Shown here: positions 18,235 to 27,305 of the stretch, in pieces
Layout of the letters: each line of letters opens with the position of its first letter
Position numbering within the stretch: position 1 is the stretch's first letter
Source: Glycomyces terrestris
GTDB lineage: Bacteria; Actinomycetota; Actinomycetes; Mycobacteriales; Micromonosporaceae
DNA length: 64,000 nucleotides
Reading direction: 5' to 3'
Assembly (NCBI RefSeq): GCF_003933745.1
Contig: NZ_RSEB01000003.1
Coordinates: 372,001 to 436,000, forward strand
Made by a program: the position numbers and the translations under genes
Notes under the pieces: model-generated
What the model saw: the letters and a program-made list of their open reading frames with translations, nothing else
The model's database searches: none
Told to the model about the DNA's origin: nothing

Positions 18235-19119
18235 ATGAACCACCTGAATCGCGGCGCGGCGCGGTGCCTCGCCGCCGCGGGCGCCGTCCTCGCCGCCGCC
18301 GCGCTCCTGGCCGCTCCCGCTGCGGCGCAGGCGCCTCCGACGGGGCTCGTGGCCGCCGGGAACTACGACTACGACGGGGACGGCCTCGACGACGTGGTGG
18401 CCCGCCGCGACGAGACCGGCGCGCTGGAGCTGTGGCCGGGGGACGGCGCGGGCGGCTTCGGGCCCCGCGCCGTCGTCGCCCGGGACTGGGGCGGCCTCGA
18501 CCTCATCGAGACCGCGGGCGACCTGAACGGGGACGGGCGGGCCGACCTCGTCGGCCGCATGGCCGCGACCGGGGCCCTGAACTTCTACGCCGGCAACGGC
18601 GCCGGCTTCGACCCGCCGGTGCGGATCGGCCGCGGCTGGGAGGTCATGACCGCGATCGCGGCGGGGCACGACTACGACGGGGACGGCCTGCGCGACCTCC
18701 TCGCCGTCGAGGCGGGCACCGGGACGCTGTGGCTCTACCCGGGCACCGGGACCGGCACGCACGGCCGCCGCACCGCGATCGGCGCCGACTTCGACCGGGT
18801 CAGGGAGCTGACCGCGGTCGGGGACATGAACGAGGACGGGCACGCCGACGTCGTCGCGGTGCGCGAGTCGGACGAGTGCATGTACTTCTACGCCGGCCCC
18901 GGCAGCGAGGGCTTCGCGCCGCCGGTCCTGTTCGACTGCGGCTGGGACGTCATGGAGTCGGCGGCGGCCGTCGGCGACTTCGACGGCGACGGCCACGCCG
19001 ACTGGCTCGGGCGCGAGCGCGCCGCGAACCTGCTGTACCTGTTCAAGGGCGACGGCCTCGGCGGCTACGGCTCATCCCCGGTCGTCGACTCCGGCTGGAA
19101 CTCGATGACGATCGCCTGA
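18235..19119 (+). CDS. secreted FG-GAP/VCBS repeat protein
   Basis: 294 residues from the ATG at 18235, with GGAGGAAG upstream. A signal peptide (cleavage near AAAQA, about residue 32) leads into five almost equal repeats of about 51 residues. Each holds a Ca-binding loop of the D-x-D/N-x-D-G type, starting near residues 45 (DYDGDGLDD), 96 (DLNGDGRAD), 146 (DYDGDGLRD), 197 (DMNEDGHAD) and 248 (DFDGDGHAD). Such repeats build an integrin-like beta-propeller for adhesion or polysaccharide binding; no catalytic domain is attached. Its last 48 bp overlap the convergent glycosyltransferase gene. Confidence 0.88.
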   Translation: MNHLNRGAARCLAAAGAVLAAAALLAAPAAAQAPPTGLVAAGNYDYDGDGLDDVVARRDETGALELWPGDGAGGFGPRAVVARDWGGLDLIETAGDLNGDGRADLVGRMAATGALNFYAGNGAGFDPPVRIGRGWEVMTAIAAGHDYDGDGLRDLLAVEAGTGTLWLYPGTGTGTHGRRTAIGADFDRVRELTAVGDMNEDGHADVVAVRESDECMYFYAGPGSEGFAPPVLFDCGWDVMESAAAVGDFDGDGHADWLGRERAANLLYLFKGDGLGGYGSSPVVDSGWNSMTIA

Positions 19120-20574
19120 GGGCTCCGGCGAGGAGGTCCGCTGCCGCGGGCTTCCGACCGGGGCGCAGCGCGAGAGCCGCTCCATGAGCGCCCGCGGCGA
19201 GCAGTGCCGTTCGAGGTGGTCCCAGGCGGCGGCCTGCTGCGCGGCGTACGCGACCGGGTCGGTCGCGAGGCGCGTCGCGGTCGCGGCGACGTCGGCCGGG
19301 GCGCAATAGACCGCGGCGGGCCCGAAGGTGGGCTCGAAGCGCGGGTCCATGATCACCGGGACGCCGGCGGCCATCGCCTCGAGCGGCGCGCGGCCGAAGG
19401 CCTCGAGGCCGTCGGAGGCGATGAAGTAGACCATGAGGTCGATGCGGGACAGGAACTCGCGGGCGGTCATGACGTTGAACTCGTGCACGGTCCAGTTGGC
19501 GGGCAGCCGGTCGAGGACGCGGGCGGGCGCGGCGGCGCCGCCGAGGACGTGGACGTCGAACGGGTCGGCGTCCGGGTAGCACTGGAGCAGCACGGCCGGG
19601 TCCTCGGGCCATTTGAGCTCGTGGTCGCGGGAGTGGCGGCCGATGCGGATGCGGCCGTCGCCCGCGCGGCGCGCGGGGAGGCGCCAGTCGGCGACGTCGA
19701 TCGTCTCGGTCCACGGCTCGGCGGCGAGGTCGAGCGCGGCGATCTCGGCGGCGTGGTGGCGGCGCAGGGCGGCGAGGACGAGGGGGCCGCCCGCGAACCA
19801 GGTGGGCCGGCCGAGCCACTCCTCGACGTTCCGCGCGACCGTGGCGATGTCCCAGGCGTGCTCGCGGGGGCCCGTGTCGCCGTAGAACCGGTAGGGCGTC
19901 TGGTTGACGAGGACGGCGGTGCGGGCGGCCGTGACGGCGGGGCGCCGTTCGAGCGGCGTGGTCATCACGATCGGGAGGCGCACGAGCGCGAGCGCGCACT
20001 CGACCTCGGCGTCGCGGTCGACGAGGGTCGCGGCGCCGGCGTCGACGAGCGCCTGGATGCGCGGGTGGATCGGCGCGTTCGGGCCCCACGCGTACACGGG
20101 GTGGTGGAGCAGGCCGAGCTTGAGGCCATGCTCGTGCCAGGACTTGATCTCGGCCTCGTTCGCGGAGGTGGTGCCGCCGGGCAGGCCGAAGTGGGAGATC
20201 ACGAGGACGTCGAACTCGGCGCGGGCGGGCCTGGCGGACGCCTGCTCGTCGAGGCGCTGCCATGCGGCGACCGACCTGATGAGCGCGAGCCGGTCGGCGA
20301 CGGGGAGTTCGCGGGCGGCGGCGACCTTGCGGGCGTCGTCCACAGCGGACCCGGGGAAGCCGCCGGCGAGGCCCTCCTCGACGCGGCGCATGCGCTGGAC
20401 GGCGGCGGCCTCCGCGCCGGGTCCGGGGCTCCGGGCGAGCCGGTGCAGCAGGGCGACGGTGCCCTGCCGGGCGGCGACGTCCTTGCGCAGCTTGGCGATC
20501 CGCACGGCGGTGCGGCAGCAGAGGACGGCGAGGACGAGGAGGACCGGGCCTGCGGCGAGCAGGGGCAGGTTCAT
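19072..20574 (-). CDS. GT4-like glycosyltransferase, membrane-anchored
   Basis: 500 residues from the ATG at 20574, which overlaps the previous stop in ATGA. One N-terminal transmembrane helix (about 3-24) anchors a GT-B-type glycosyltransferase. LPGGTTSANEAEI near residue 125-137 is the N-domain donor/acceptor loop, and AFGRAPLEAMAAGVPVI near 390-406 is the E-x7-E-like nucleotide-sugar motif of GT4. It is homologous to the C-terminal half of the upstream gene, sharing SANEAEI, NQTP, GRHSRDH and FGRAPLEAMAAGVP. Likely role: building a wall or cell-surface glycan; donor and acceptor unknown. The 3' end overlaps the FG-GAP gene by 48 bp. Confidence 0.85.
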   Translation of the reverse strand: MNLPLLAAGPVLLVLAVLCCRTAVRIAKLRKDVAARQGTVALLHRLARSPGPGAEAAAVQRMRRVEEGLAGGFPGSAVDDARKVAAARELPVADRLALIRSVAAWQRLDEQASARPARAEFDVLVISHFGLPGGTTSANEAEIKSWHEHGLKLGLLHHPVYAWGPNAPIHPRIQALVDAGAATLVDRDAEVECALALVRLPIVMTTPLERRPAVTAARTAVLVNQTPYRFYGDTGPREHAWDIATVARNVEEWLGRPTWFAGGPLVLAALRRHHAAEIAALDLAAEPWTETIDVADWRLPARRAGDGRIRIGRHSRDHELKWPEDPAVLLQCYPDADPFDVHVLGGAAAPARVLDRLPANWTVHEFNVMTAREFLSRIDLMVYFIASDGLEAFGRAPLEAMAAGVPVIMDPRFEPTFGPAAVYCAPADVAATATRLATDPVAYAAQQAAAWDHLERHCSPRALMERLSRCAPVGSPRQRTSSPEPSGDRHRVPAGVDDRG

Positions 20575-23500
20575 CGGGCGCCTCCAAGGCTCGGCGTGCG
20601 GATCGGTGCGGCGGGGCCGGGCACGGCCGGGCGGGCGGGGACGTCGACGCCGAGGCTTGCGACGCGGCGCAGCAGGGCCTCGGGTGAGAACCGCTCGTGG
20701 ACGACGCGCCGCCCGGCCGCGGCGCGCTCGGCCCGGTAGGCGGGGTCGTCGGCGAGGCGGCGCACGTGGGCGGCGACGCCGTCGGGCTCGCAGTAGAGGG
20801 CGCCGTCGGCGAACAGCTCGGCGAAGGCCGGCGGCAGGATGCACGGGACGCCGGCGGCCATGGCCTCCAGGGGGGCCCGGCCGAACGCCTCCACGAGGTT
20901 CTCGTCGATGAAGTACGAGTACGCGTCGACGCTCCAGAGGAACTCTGCGGCGGACATCGCGCCGAAGCGGTGCGAGGTCCAGCGCGGCGGGATCTCGCCG
21001 AGGATGCGGCGCAGGGCGTCGTGCCCGCCGAGGAGGTGCACTTCGACGTCGTCGGCGTCCGGGTAGGCGGCGCGCAGGCGGGCGGCCATGTTCGGGAACT
21101 TGGTGACGTGGTCGCGGCTGTGGCGGCCGAGCCGGAACGGCTCGCCGGGGGCGCGCTCGCGCGGCGCCGGGGGCGTCCACTGCGCGACGTCGATGGTCTC
21201 GTACCAGAAGTCCTCGGCGAGGTCGACGCCGTCGAGTTCGGCGGCGTGGTGGGCGCGCAGCGTGTCGCGCACGGCGGGGCCGATCGGGTACCAGGTGTGG
21301 CGGCCGAGCCAGGCGGTGACGTTGCGGTGCACGTCGCGCACGCTCCAGGCGGTGCCGTAGCCGCCCGCGAGGCCGTACTCCTCGAACGGGGTCTGGTTCA
21401 CCAGGAGCACGGTCCGGTCGGCGTCGATCCGGGGCCGGTCCTCCATGAGCCGTTCGAGGGCGACGGGGAACCGCACGATGGCGAGGTCGCAGCGGACGGT
21501 GTCCTCGGGGTCGACGCGGACGACCTGCTCGCCGTCGACGAGGTCGAGGAGGCGGGGGTCGACGGGCCGGCCCATGGCGCGGTCCTTGACCGGGTGGTGG
21601 ACGAGCCCGACCTTGAGGCCGGCGTCGCGGTAGGCGAGGATCTCGGCCTCGTTCGCGGAGGTCGTGCCGCCGCGGAGGTTCAATGTGGACACGATGACGA
21701 CGTCGAGGTCGAGTTTGCGCGGGGTCCGGGCGGCGACGGCCGCGCGGTGCGCGCACAGGGCCGCGAGCGCGCGGACCTGGCTCTCGTAGTGGCCGTCCTC
21801 GTTCTCGGCGATCGCGGTGAGCGCGGCGTGCGCGGACTGGGACCAGCCGTGGAGGAGCCGCAGCTCCCACTGCTCCAGCAGCCGCCGCTTCGACTCGGGC
21901 AGGCCCGAGCGGGAGGCCTTGGCGCGCTCGGGCTTGACGGCGGCGGAGCGGAGCCGGTCGTGGACGCGCCGCAGGGCGAGGTGCACGGCGCCGGCGGCCA
22001 GGCACAGCGCGGCGGCCGCGGCCCCGGCGGCCGAGCCGGCGGCCCAGGCGGCGGCGAGGACCGCGACGGCCGCGGCGGCGGCGAACGCGGTGCGGCGGCG
22101 GCGCCGGACCGCGGTCGTGACGAGGCCGGCGGCGGCGGCGCGGAGCCGCTGCTTCCAGCGGCGCTCGGACTTCGGGGCCTTAGGGGCGGGCAGGGGCGCG
22201 TCGCCGGGGGCGGGTTCGGCGGACTGGACGCGCAGGCGCTGCTCGGCGAGGCCGGGGTGCTCGAAGCGCAGGAGTTCGGCGTAGGCCGCGGTGGGGACGA
22301 CCACCGGCGCGGTGTGCCGCTCCTCCAGGTCGATGAAGTCGAAGCCGTGCTCGGCGGCGGACTTGAGGACGAGTTCGTCGATGAGGGCGGGCCTGCCCCT
22401 GACGTCCACCCATTCGGGGCAGTGGAGGAGGCCGACGGCCGCGCCGCGGGCGGTGCGCCGGGCGGCGTCGTCGAGCATGGCGCGGCGGCGCTTGTCGAGG
22501 CGGCTCCAGTCGGCGGCGTAGATCCGCTCGTACGCGATCGCCTCGCTCTCGGCCTTGCCGCGCACGATGTCCTGGCTGATCGGGAAGGGCCGGGGCCGCG
22601 GCACGGAGGCGAGGAACGGCGAGGCGCCCTCCTTGGCGATCCGCCGGTGCCACTGGACGAACCCGGAGTGGTAGGCGAAGCGGCCGGCGGACATCCAGTG
22701 GCGCGAGACCTCGCCGGCCGAGAGCGTGTCGTCGGCGTGGCGGACCAGCGTGAGCGGGCCCGCGTCCTTGAGGCGGAGGGCGGCCTTGCGGCCGAACGCG
22801 GCCTTGACGCGGAGCCGGTACTCGGAGTCGGCGGTGCGGCGGACCTCGTCGTGGAAGCCGATGCGGCCCATGACCTCGCGGGCGCGGATCATGATCGGCG
22901 TCGACCGCGCGGCGAGGACGGCGACCTGGGGGTCGATGACGAGCGAGAGGTCCTCGTTGACGGCGATGCTGAACGACTCGGTCATGACCAGCTCGGGCCG
23001 GTCGAGGAGCGGCCGCACCTGGCGTTCGAGGCGGCGCGGGTGGGCCCAGTCGTCGGAGTCGAGCCCGGTGATGAACTCCCCCGCGGCGACGGCCATCGCG
23101 CGGTTGCGGGCCTGGTACGTGCCGGCGTTCTCGGGCTGGACGAGGAGTCTGACGCGCGGGTCGATCCCGGCGGCCTGGAGGAGCACGTCCTCGTAGGCGG
23201 GACCGGAGCCGTCGTCGACGAGGAGGAGCTCCCACCGCTGCCACGACTGCGCGGCGACCGACCGGACGGCGCTGAGGAGTCTCGCGTCGGGCTGGAAGCA
23301 GGTCATGACGACCGAGATCAGGGGCCCGTCCTCGACGGCGGGCACGGGGGCGGTGCGGAGCCGGTCGATGCTCAGGCCGTCGCAGTCGAGCTCGGGCCAG
23401 CCGGCGAACGCCTTGAAGCGCCGCAGGTAGGTGGCGGCGTCGCCGCCGCGGCCGGGGTGGGCGTCCTGGCAGTGGAGGGCGCGCCCCAGGACGTCGGAGC

Positions 23501-23912
23501 GGCCGCGGTAGGAGCGTTCGAGCTGCTGGACGCGGTCGCCGCGGCCCAGCAGGTACGCGGTCATGACGTGGAGTTCGCGGTACTGCTTGGGCATCCGGTC
23601 GCCGAGGCGGCGGTGCGCGAGGTCGAACAGGGCGAGCGCGTTCGCGCGCTGCTCGGCGGTGGCGGCCTTGTACCCGAGGGCGGCGCCGAGCGCGCAGACC
23701 GCTTCGAGGTCGAGGACGGCTCTGTCGAGGCGGGCCCTGTTGCCGCGGGCGTCGAGGAGGGCGTCGGGGTCGTTCGGGTACGCGAGGCGCGCGAGGACGT
23801 GCGGCGCCAGCCGCGAGTCGTGGTACTGCCCCCACTCAAGGATGTCCGCGACGTTGGAGGCCCGTGCCGTGCTGAGCGAACGCCCGATCAGGCGGTTGAT
23901 GGAACCGGTCAC
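20571..23912 (-). CDS. bifunctional GT2-GT4 glycosyltransferase
   Basis: 1113 residues from a GTG at 23912; upstream in-frame codons are Arg-rich and look untranslated. A helical N-terminus (1-190) precedes a GT2 (GT-A) domain: ISVVMTCFQP near 198, LLLVDDGS, and the DxD-type GLDSDDW near 283. A transmembrane-like Ala-rich stretch lies near 608-640. The C-terminal GT4 (GT-B) domain has LRGGTTSANEAEI near 751 and AFGRAPLEAMAAGVP near 1008. Such fusions make repeating surface polysaccharide or teichoic-acid-like polymers by alternating transfers; the actual product is unknown. Coupled by ATGA to the homologous single GT4 gene downstream. Confidence 0.88.
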   Translation of the reverse strand: MTGSINRLIGRSLSTARASNVADILEWGQYHDSRLAPHVLARLAYPNDPDALLDARGNRARLDRAVLDLEAVCALGAALGYKAATAEQRANALALFDLAHRRLGDRMPKQYRELHVMTAYLLGRGDRVQQLERSYRGRSDVLGRALHCQDAHPGRGGDAATYLRRFKAFAGWPELDCDGLSIDRLRTAPVPAVEDGPLISVVMTCFQPDARLLSAVRSVAAQSWQRWELLLVDDGSGPAYEDVLLQAAGIDPRVRLLVQPENAGTYQARNRAMAVAAGEFITGLDSDDWAHPRRLERQVRPLLDRPELVMTESFSIAVNEDLSLVIDPQVAVLAARSTPIMIRAREVMGRIGFHDEVRRTADSEYRLRVKAAFGRKAALRLKDAGPLTLVRHADDTLSAGEVSRHWMSAGRFAYHSGFVQWHRRIAKEGASPFLASVPRPRPFPISQDIVRGKAESEAIAYERIYAADWSRLDKRRRAMLDDAARRTARGAAVGLLHCPEWVDVRGRPALIDELVLKSAAEHGFDFIDLEERHTAPVVVPTAAYAELLRFEHPGLAEQRLRVQSAEPAPGDAPLPAPKAPKSERRWKQRLRAAAAGLVTTAVRRRRRTAFAAAAAVAVLAAAWAAGSAAGAAAAALCLAAGAVHLALRRVHDRLRSAAVKPERAKASRSGLPESKRRLLEQWELRLLHGWSQSAHAALTAIAENEDGHYESQVRALAALCAHRAAVAARTPRKLDLDVVIVSTLNLRGGTTSANEAEILAYRDAGLKVGLVHHPVKDRAMGRPVDPRLLDLVDGEQVVRVDPEDTVRCDLAIVRFPVALERLMEDRPRIDADRTVLLVNQTPFEEYGLAGGYGTAWSVRDVHRNVTAWLGRHTWYPIGPAVRDTLRAHHAAELDGVDLAEDFWYETIDVAQWTPPAPRERAPGEPFRLGRHSRDHVTKFPNMAARLRAAYPDADDVEVHLLGGHDALRRILGEIPPRWTSHRFGAMSAAEFLWSVDAYSYFIDENLVEAFGRAPLEAMAAGVPCILPPAFAELFADGALYCEPDGVAAHVRRLADDPAYRAERAAAGRRVVHERFSPEALLRRVASLGVDVPARPAVPGPAAPIRTPSLGGAR

Positions 23913-24092
23913 GAGCGGGAACGTTACGGGCTCCCCCCGCGTCCGAGTCTCAACCGCGCGGCGTGTCGCCGCTCCTGACCTGCGGGCCGACTCGCGCATG
24001 CGTTCGACTCGCACCCGGCGGCGGCGCGATGAATCCGCGGCGGCCGCGTCGTCTACCCGGGCGAGAGCACATCGCGCACTAGGAGGAGCATC

Positions 24093-24317
24093 ATGGCCGC
24101 GGAGTCCAAGGGTCCGGTCTCGTACTTCCCGTCGATCGAGGAGCGGTACGGGCGGCCGATCGCCGCCTGGCTGGAGCTGATCGAGGGCAGCGGGGTGAGC
24201 GGGCACAAGGCGCTCGTGGACTGGCTGAAGGCCGAGCACGGGCTCGGGCACGGGCACGCGAACGCGCTCGTGGCCTACCACCTGAACCCCGGGAAGTGGC
24301 CGGCGTACACGGCCTGA
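24093..24317 (+). CDS. DUF4287 protein
   Basis: 74 residues from the ATG at 24093, behind AGGAGGAG. The sequence SYFPSIEERYGRPIAAWLELI and the closing ALVAYHLNPGKWPAYTA match the DUF4287 family of small helical proteins, often fused to or next to DUF5655 domains. Function not established; several relatives are annotated only by domain. Single gene, convergent with the cupin gene after a 3-bp gap. Confidence 0.85.
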   Translation: MAAESKGPVSYFPSIEERYGRPIAAWLELIEGSGVSGHKALVDWLKAEHGLGHGHANALVAYHLNPGKWPAYTA

Positions 24318-24320
24318 CGG

Positions 24321-24731
24321 TCAGGCGAGGAGTTCGGCGTCGTGCTCCTCGAAGAGGCGCCGCATCGCGTCCGGGCCGCGGTCGGCGGCGGCGTGGATCG
24401 CGTTGATGAGCGCGTTCGTCTTGGGGCCCATCACGAGGAGGTACCGGGCGGGCTCGGGGCGGGGGTTCCAGTAGGTGTGGGCGGTGCCGCCCGGGACGAT
24501 CGCGGCGCCGCCGGCCGGCACCTCGACCTCCTCGTCGCCGATGCGCACGCCGAGGACGCCTTCGAGGACGTACCAGGCCTCGTCCTCGCCGTGGCGGTGG
24601 AGCGGGGCCTGCTCCAGGCGCTCGCCGTCGGCGGCGCCCTCGGCCTCCCACTCGGCGAGGACGATGCCGGAGCCGGGCGGCGCGAGGGTCCTGCCGCGCA
24701 GGGCCGGTTCGAAGGTCTCGGGGATCGACAT
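24321..24731 (-). CDS. cupin-domain protein
   Basis: 136 residues forming a single cupin barrel. Motif 1 reads PLHRHGEDEAWYVLEGVLGV (about 43-62), with the G-x5-H-x-H-style HRH pair and Glu at metal-ligand positions. Motif 2 is VPGGTAHTYWNP (about 79-90), with the third His ligand. A metal site (Fe, Mn or Zn) is thus complete. Cupins this size are often isomerases, dioxygenases or small-molecule binders; the substrate is unknown. Single gene. Confidence 0.85.
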   Translation of the reverse strand: MSIPETFEPALRGRTLAPPGSGIVLAEWEAEGAADGERLEQAPLHRHGEDEAWYVLEGVLGVRIGDEEVEVPAGGAAIVPGGTAHTYWNPRPEPARYLLVMGPKTNALINAIHAAADRGPDAMRRLFEEHDAELLA

Positions 24732-24810
24732 CGGCTGCCGCCTTCGGGTCCTCGGGTACTGCCGCTCCGACCATAGCGGCCGGCGCCGACGGCGCGGGCC
24801 GACGCGGCGG

Positions 24811-26013
24811 TCAGCGCATGGCGTGCACCATGCGGACGTAGTCGCCGAAGGCCTTGTCGAGCATGTCCGGGTCGAGGCCGTAGTGGGCGAGGCTGTACTC
24901 GTGGCCGCGCTTCATGCCGGGGCGGGCGAGGACGTCGTGCAGGTTCTGCTCGTCGCGCGGTGTGAAGTCCATGCCGAGGCGCTTGAAGACGCCGGGAAGC
25001 TCGTCGTAGGGGTTGGCGGTGAGCTGGTGGTAGGAGACGTCGACGACCCGGTCGCGGGCGAGGGTGGTGCGCACGTCGCGGCCGATCTCGACCATGCGGG
25101 AGAGCATCTCGAGCCAGTCCTGGCCGATCTGGTGCGGGTCGTACTCGCGGTTGCAGATGGCGACGCCGGTCTCCATGAGCGAGCACCAGGAGCCCATGAC
25201 GGTGTTCGGGTCGCGGTGCGTCCACACGATCTGCGCGTCCGGGAAGACCCGCATGAGGACGCCGAGGTGCTCGAGGTGGTAGGGGGACTTGAGGACCCAG
25301 CGGCGGCGCGGCGCGCCGAACTGGAGGACCTGGAGCACCTGCTTGTAGTACTGGTAGTCCGGGAGGAAGTCGTGCTCGTCGAGCCACCGGCGGTAGCCCG
25401 GCATCCGGAACGTCACGAGGTGGTTGCGGCCGTGCGGGAGCGCGAAGACGCACTCCTCGGGCGACTCCGGCTCCATCGGGTGGATGTCGGGGAGCACCGG
25501 CGAGAAGAAGTGCCCGAAGCGGGCGGCCTGGCGGGCGACCTTGATGCGGTGGCGGCGGACCTTCTCGTCCATGTCGGCGCGGTCGGTGGCCTGGAGCTCC
25601 CACATGAGGGGCGCCCGGTTGCCCTCGGGGTAGGCGAGGATCTTGTGCGCCAGGGTGGTCGCGGTGCGGGGCATGCCGGTGACGATGATCGGCCGTTCGA
25701 TCGGCTCGTCCAGGATCTCCGGGCTCTCGGCGACGAGGCGGCGCACCCGGAAGCGGTTCGTCATGCGGCCCTTGAGGTCCGAGGTGAAGCCGGTCCAGCC
25801 GAGCGGCGAGATCGTGCGGACCTTCGCGACCTGGCGGAGGAGGAAGCGGAAGTCCTCCACGAACCGCTCGTCGCCGGCGGCGGTGCCGCCGGAGGCGGCC
25901 TCGGCCTGGCGGACCAGCCGGTCGAAGAAGCCGTCCACGTCGGCGGTCTGGCGCCGCATGGTGGTCTGCATGGCGGCGTTGAGGGGGACGACCAGGCGGG
26001 ATACGCGTCGCAC
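24811..26013 (-). CDS. PAPS-dependent sulfotransferase family protein
   Basis: 400 residues from a GTG at 26013, chosen because GGAAGGA lies 8 nt upstream. The 5'-phosphosulfate loop is VTGMPRTATT (about 111-120), and the 3'-phosphate loop lies around WTHRDPNTVMGSW. It belongs to the large Sulfotransfer_3 group seen in actinobacteria and mycobacteria, in which Stf0-like enzymes sulfate trehalose lipids and other glycolipids. The acceptor here is unknown; a surface glycolipid or polysaccharide made by the nearby glycosyltransferases is a reasonable guess. Single gene, 79 bp from the cupin and 128 bp from the aldo/keto reductase. Confidence 0.88.
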   Translation of the reverse strand: MRRVSRLVVPLNAAMQTTMRRQTADVDGFFDRLVRQAEAASGGTAAGDERFVEDFRFLLRQVAKVRTISPLGWTGFTSDLKGRMTNRFRVRRLVAESPEILDEPIERPIIVTGMPRTATTLAHKILAYPEGNRAPLMWELQATDRADMDEKVRRHRIKVARQAARFGHFFSPVLPDIHPMEPESPEECVFALPHGRNHLVTFRMPGYRRWLDEHDFLPDYQYYKQVLQVLQFGAPRRRWVLKSPYHLEHLGVLMRVFPDAQIVWTHRDPNTVMGSWCSLMETGVAICNREYDPHQIGQDWLEMLSRMVEIGRDVRTTLARDRVVDVSYHQLTANPYDELPGVFKRLGMDFTPRDEQNLHDVLARPGMKRGHEYSLAHYGLDPDMLDKAFGDYVRMVHAMR

Positions 26014-26141
26014 GGGACGAGTCCTTCCGGGGGAGGGGAACAGGGGTCTCGCCACCGCATCCTCGCACGCCCGCCGAAGTCGATCAAGGGCGAGACTCCA
26101 TTGAGGCCGTGCTCACTTCGGGAGGGAACGGGCCCGCCGGT

Positions 26142-27173
26142 TCAGCGGTTCAGGCCGGTGCCGTGGACGCCGTGCTCGTCGATGAGCTTGAGCTCGTCGT
26201 CGGTGAGCGGCGGGAAGTCGAGGGCCTTGACGTTGTGGTCGAGCTGCCACGTGGATGAGGCGCCGATGAGCGCGGAGGTGACCTCGGGGCGGCGCAGCAC
26301 CCACTGGAGGGCGAGCTGCGCGAGCGACTGGCCGCGGCCCTGCGCGAGCGCGTTCAGGGCGGCGGCGCGTTCGCGGTACACGGCGTCGATGGCGTCGGGC
26401 GAGAGGAAGGCGCTGTTCTCGGCGCGGGCGCCGGCCGGGATGCCCTGGAGGTACTTGTCGGTCAGGAGCCCTTGGGCGAGCGGGGAGTAGACGACGAGCC
26501 CGAAGCCGTCGGCGGCGGCGGTGTCGAGCAGGCCGCTCAGTTCGGGGGTGCGGTCGAAGACCGAGTACCGCGGCTGGTGGACCAGGAGCGGGACGCGTTG
26601 GACGCGAAGGAGTTCGGCGATGGCGTGGGCCTGCTCGGGGGTGTAGTTGGAGACGCCGGCGTAGAGGGCCTTGCCTTGGCGGACGGCGTCGGCGAGGGCG
26701 CTCGCGGTCTCCTCCAGGGGCGTGGACGGGTCCGCGCGGTGGTGGTAGAACACGTCCACGTAGTCGGTGCCGAGGTCGCGGAGGCTGTGGTCGAGGGAGT
26801 TCAGGAGCGACTTGCGCGACCCGCCGCGGAGGTACGGGCTGGGGCCGATCGGGTTGCCGGCCTTGGTGGAGAGCACGAGCTCGTCGCGGTAGGGCGCGAG
26901 GTCGCGGGCGAGGACGCGGCCGAAGACCTGCTGGGCGGCGCGGTGCGGCGGCCCGTAGCGGTCGGCGTTGTCGAAGTGGGTGATGCCGAGGTCGAAGGCG
27001 TGCAGGATGATCTCGCGCTGGGTCTCGTACGCGTAGTCGGTGCCGAACTTCTGCCACAGCCCGAGGGAGAGCGCGGGCAGGTCGAGGCCGCTGCGCCCAG
27101 CGCGCCGGTAGGCCATGCGGTCGTAGCGGTCCCGGGCGGCGGCGTGGGTGGTCTCGAAGGCGCCGTGGGTCAT
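26142..27173 (-). CDS. aldo/keto reductase (YghZ/MgrA-like)
   Basis: 343-residue NADPH-dependent aldo/keto reductase with a TIM barrel. The catalytic tetrad is visible as D68 and Y73 (HFDNADRYG), K104 (STKAG) and H144 (VFYHH). Long opening (GLWQKFGTDYAYETQREI) and the YSPLAQGLLTDKYLQGIP segment place it with the YghZ/MgrA/Kv-beta-like group that reduces L-glyceraldehyde 3-phosphate and other aldehydes. Start ATG 27173 has GAAAGGG upstream. Divergent from the flavin monooxygenase with a 132-bp shared promoter region containing a dyad. Confidence 0.9.
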   Translation of the reverse strand: MTHGAFETTHAAARDRYDRMAYRRAGRSGLDLPALSLGLWQKFGTDYAYETQREIILHAFDLGITHFDNADRYGPPHRAAQQVFGRVLARDLAPYRDELVLSTKAGNPIGPSPYLRGGSRKSLLNSLDHSLRDLGTDYVDVFYHHRADPSTPLEETASALADAVRQGKALYAGVSNYTPEQAHAIAELLRVQRVPLLVHQPRYSVFDRTPELSGLLDTAAADGFGLVVYSPLAQGLLTDKYLQGIPAGARAENSAFLSPDAIDAVYRERAAALNALAQGRGQSLAQLALQWVLRRPEVTSALIGASSTWQLDHNVKALDFPPLTDDELKLIDEHGVHGTGLNR

Positions 27174-27241
27174 GGGAGTGCCCTTTCGGTCGGGGGGTCG
27201 CGGAACGGGCCCGCTCATGGGGTGGATGGTAGTCGGCCCGC

Positions 27242-27273
27242 AATCTATACTACATCGATAGGATAAATAGATT
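27242..27273. promoter_or_regulatory. dyad in shared divergent promoter
   Basis: AATCTAT (27242-27248) and ATAGATT (27267-27273) form a 7-bp inverted repeat around an A/T-rich core. It lies between the aldo/keto reductase (minus) and flavin monooxygenase (plus) starts. TATACT at 27246-27251 is a good plus-strand -10, although the -35 is weak. A regulator binding here could control both genes. Confidence 0.55.
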
Positions 27274-27305
27274 ACGAGCCGCGGTCGTGCGGTGCGAGGA
27301 GCGAC

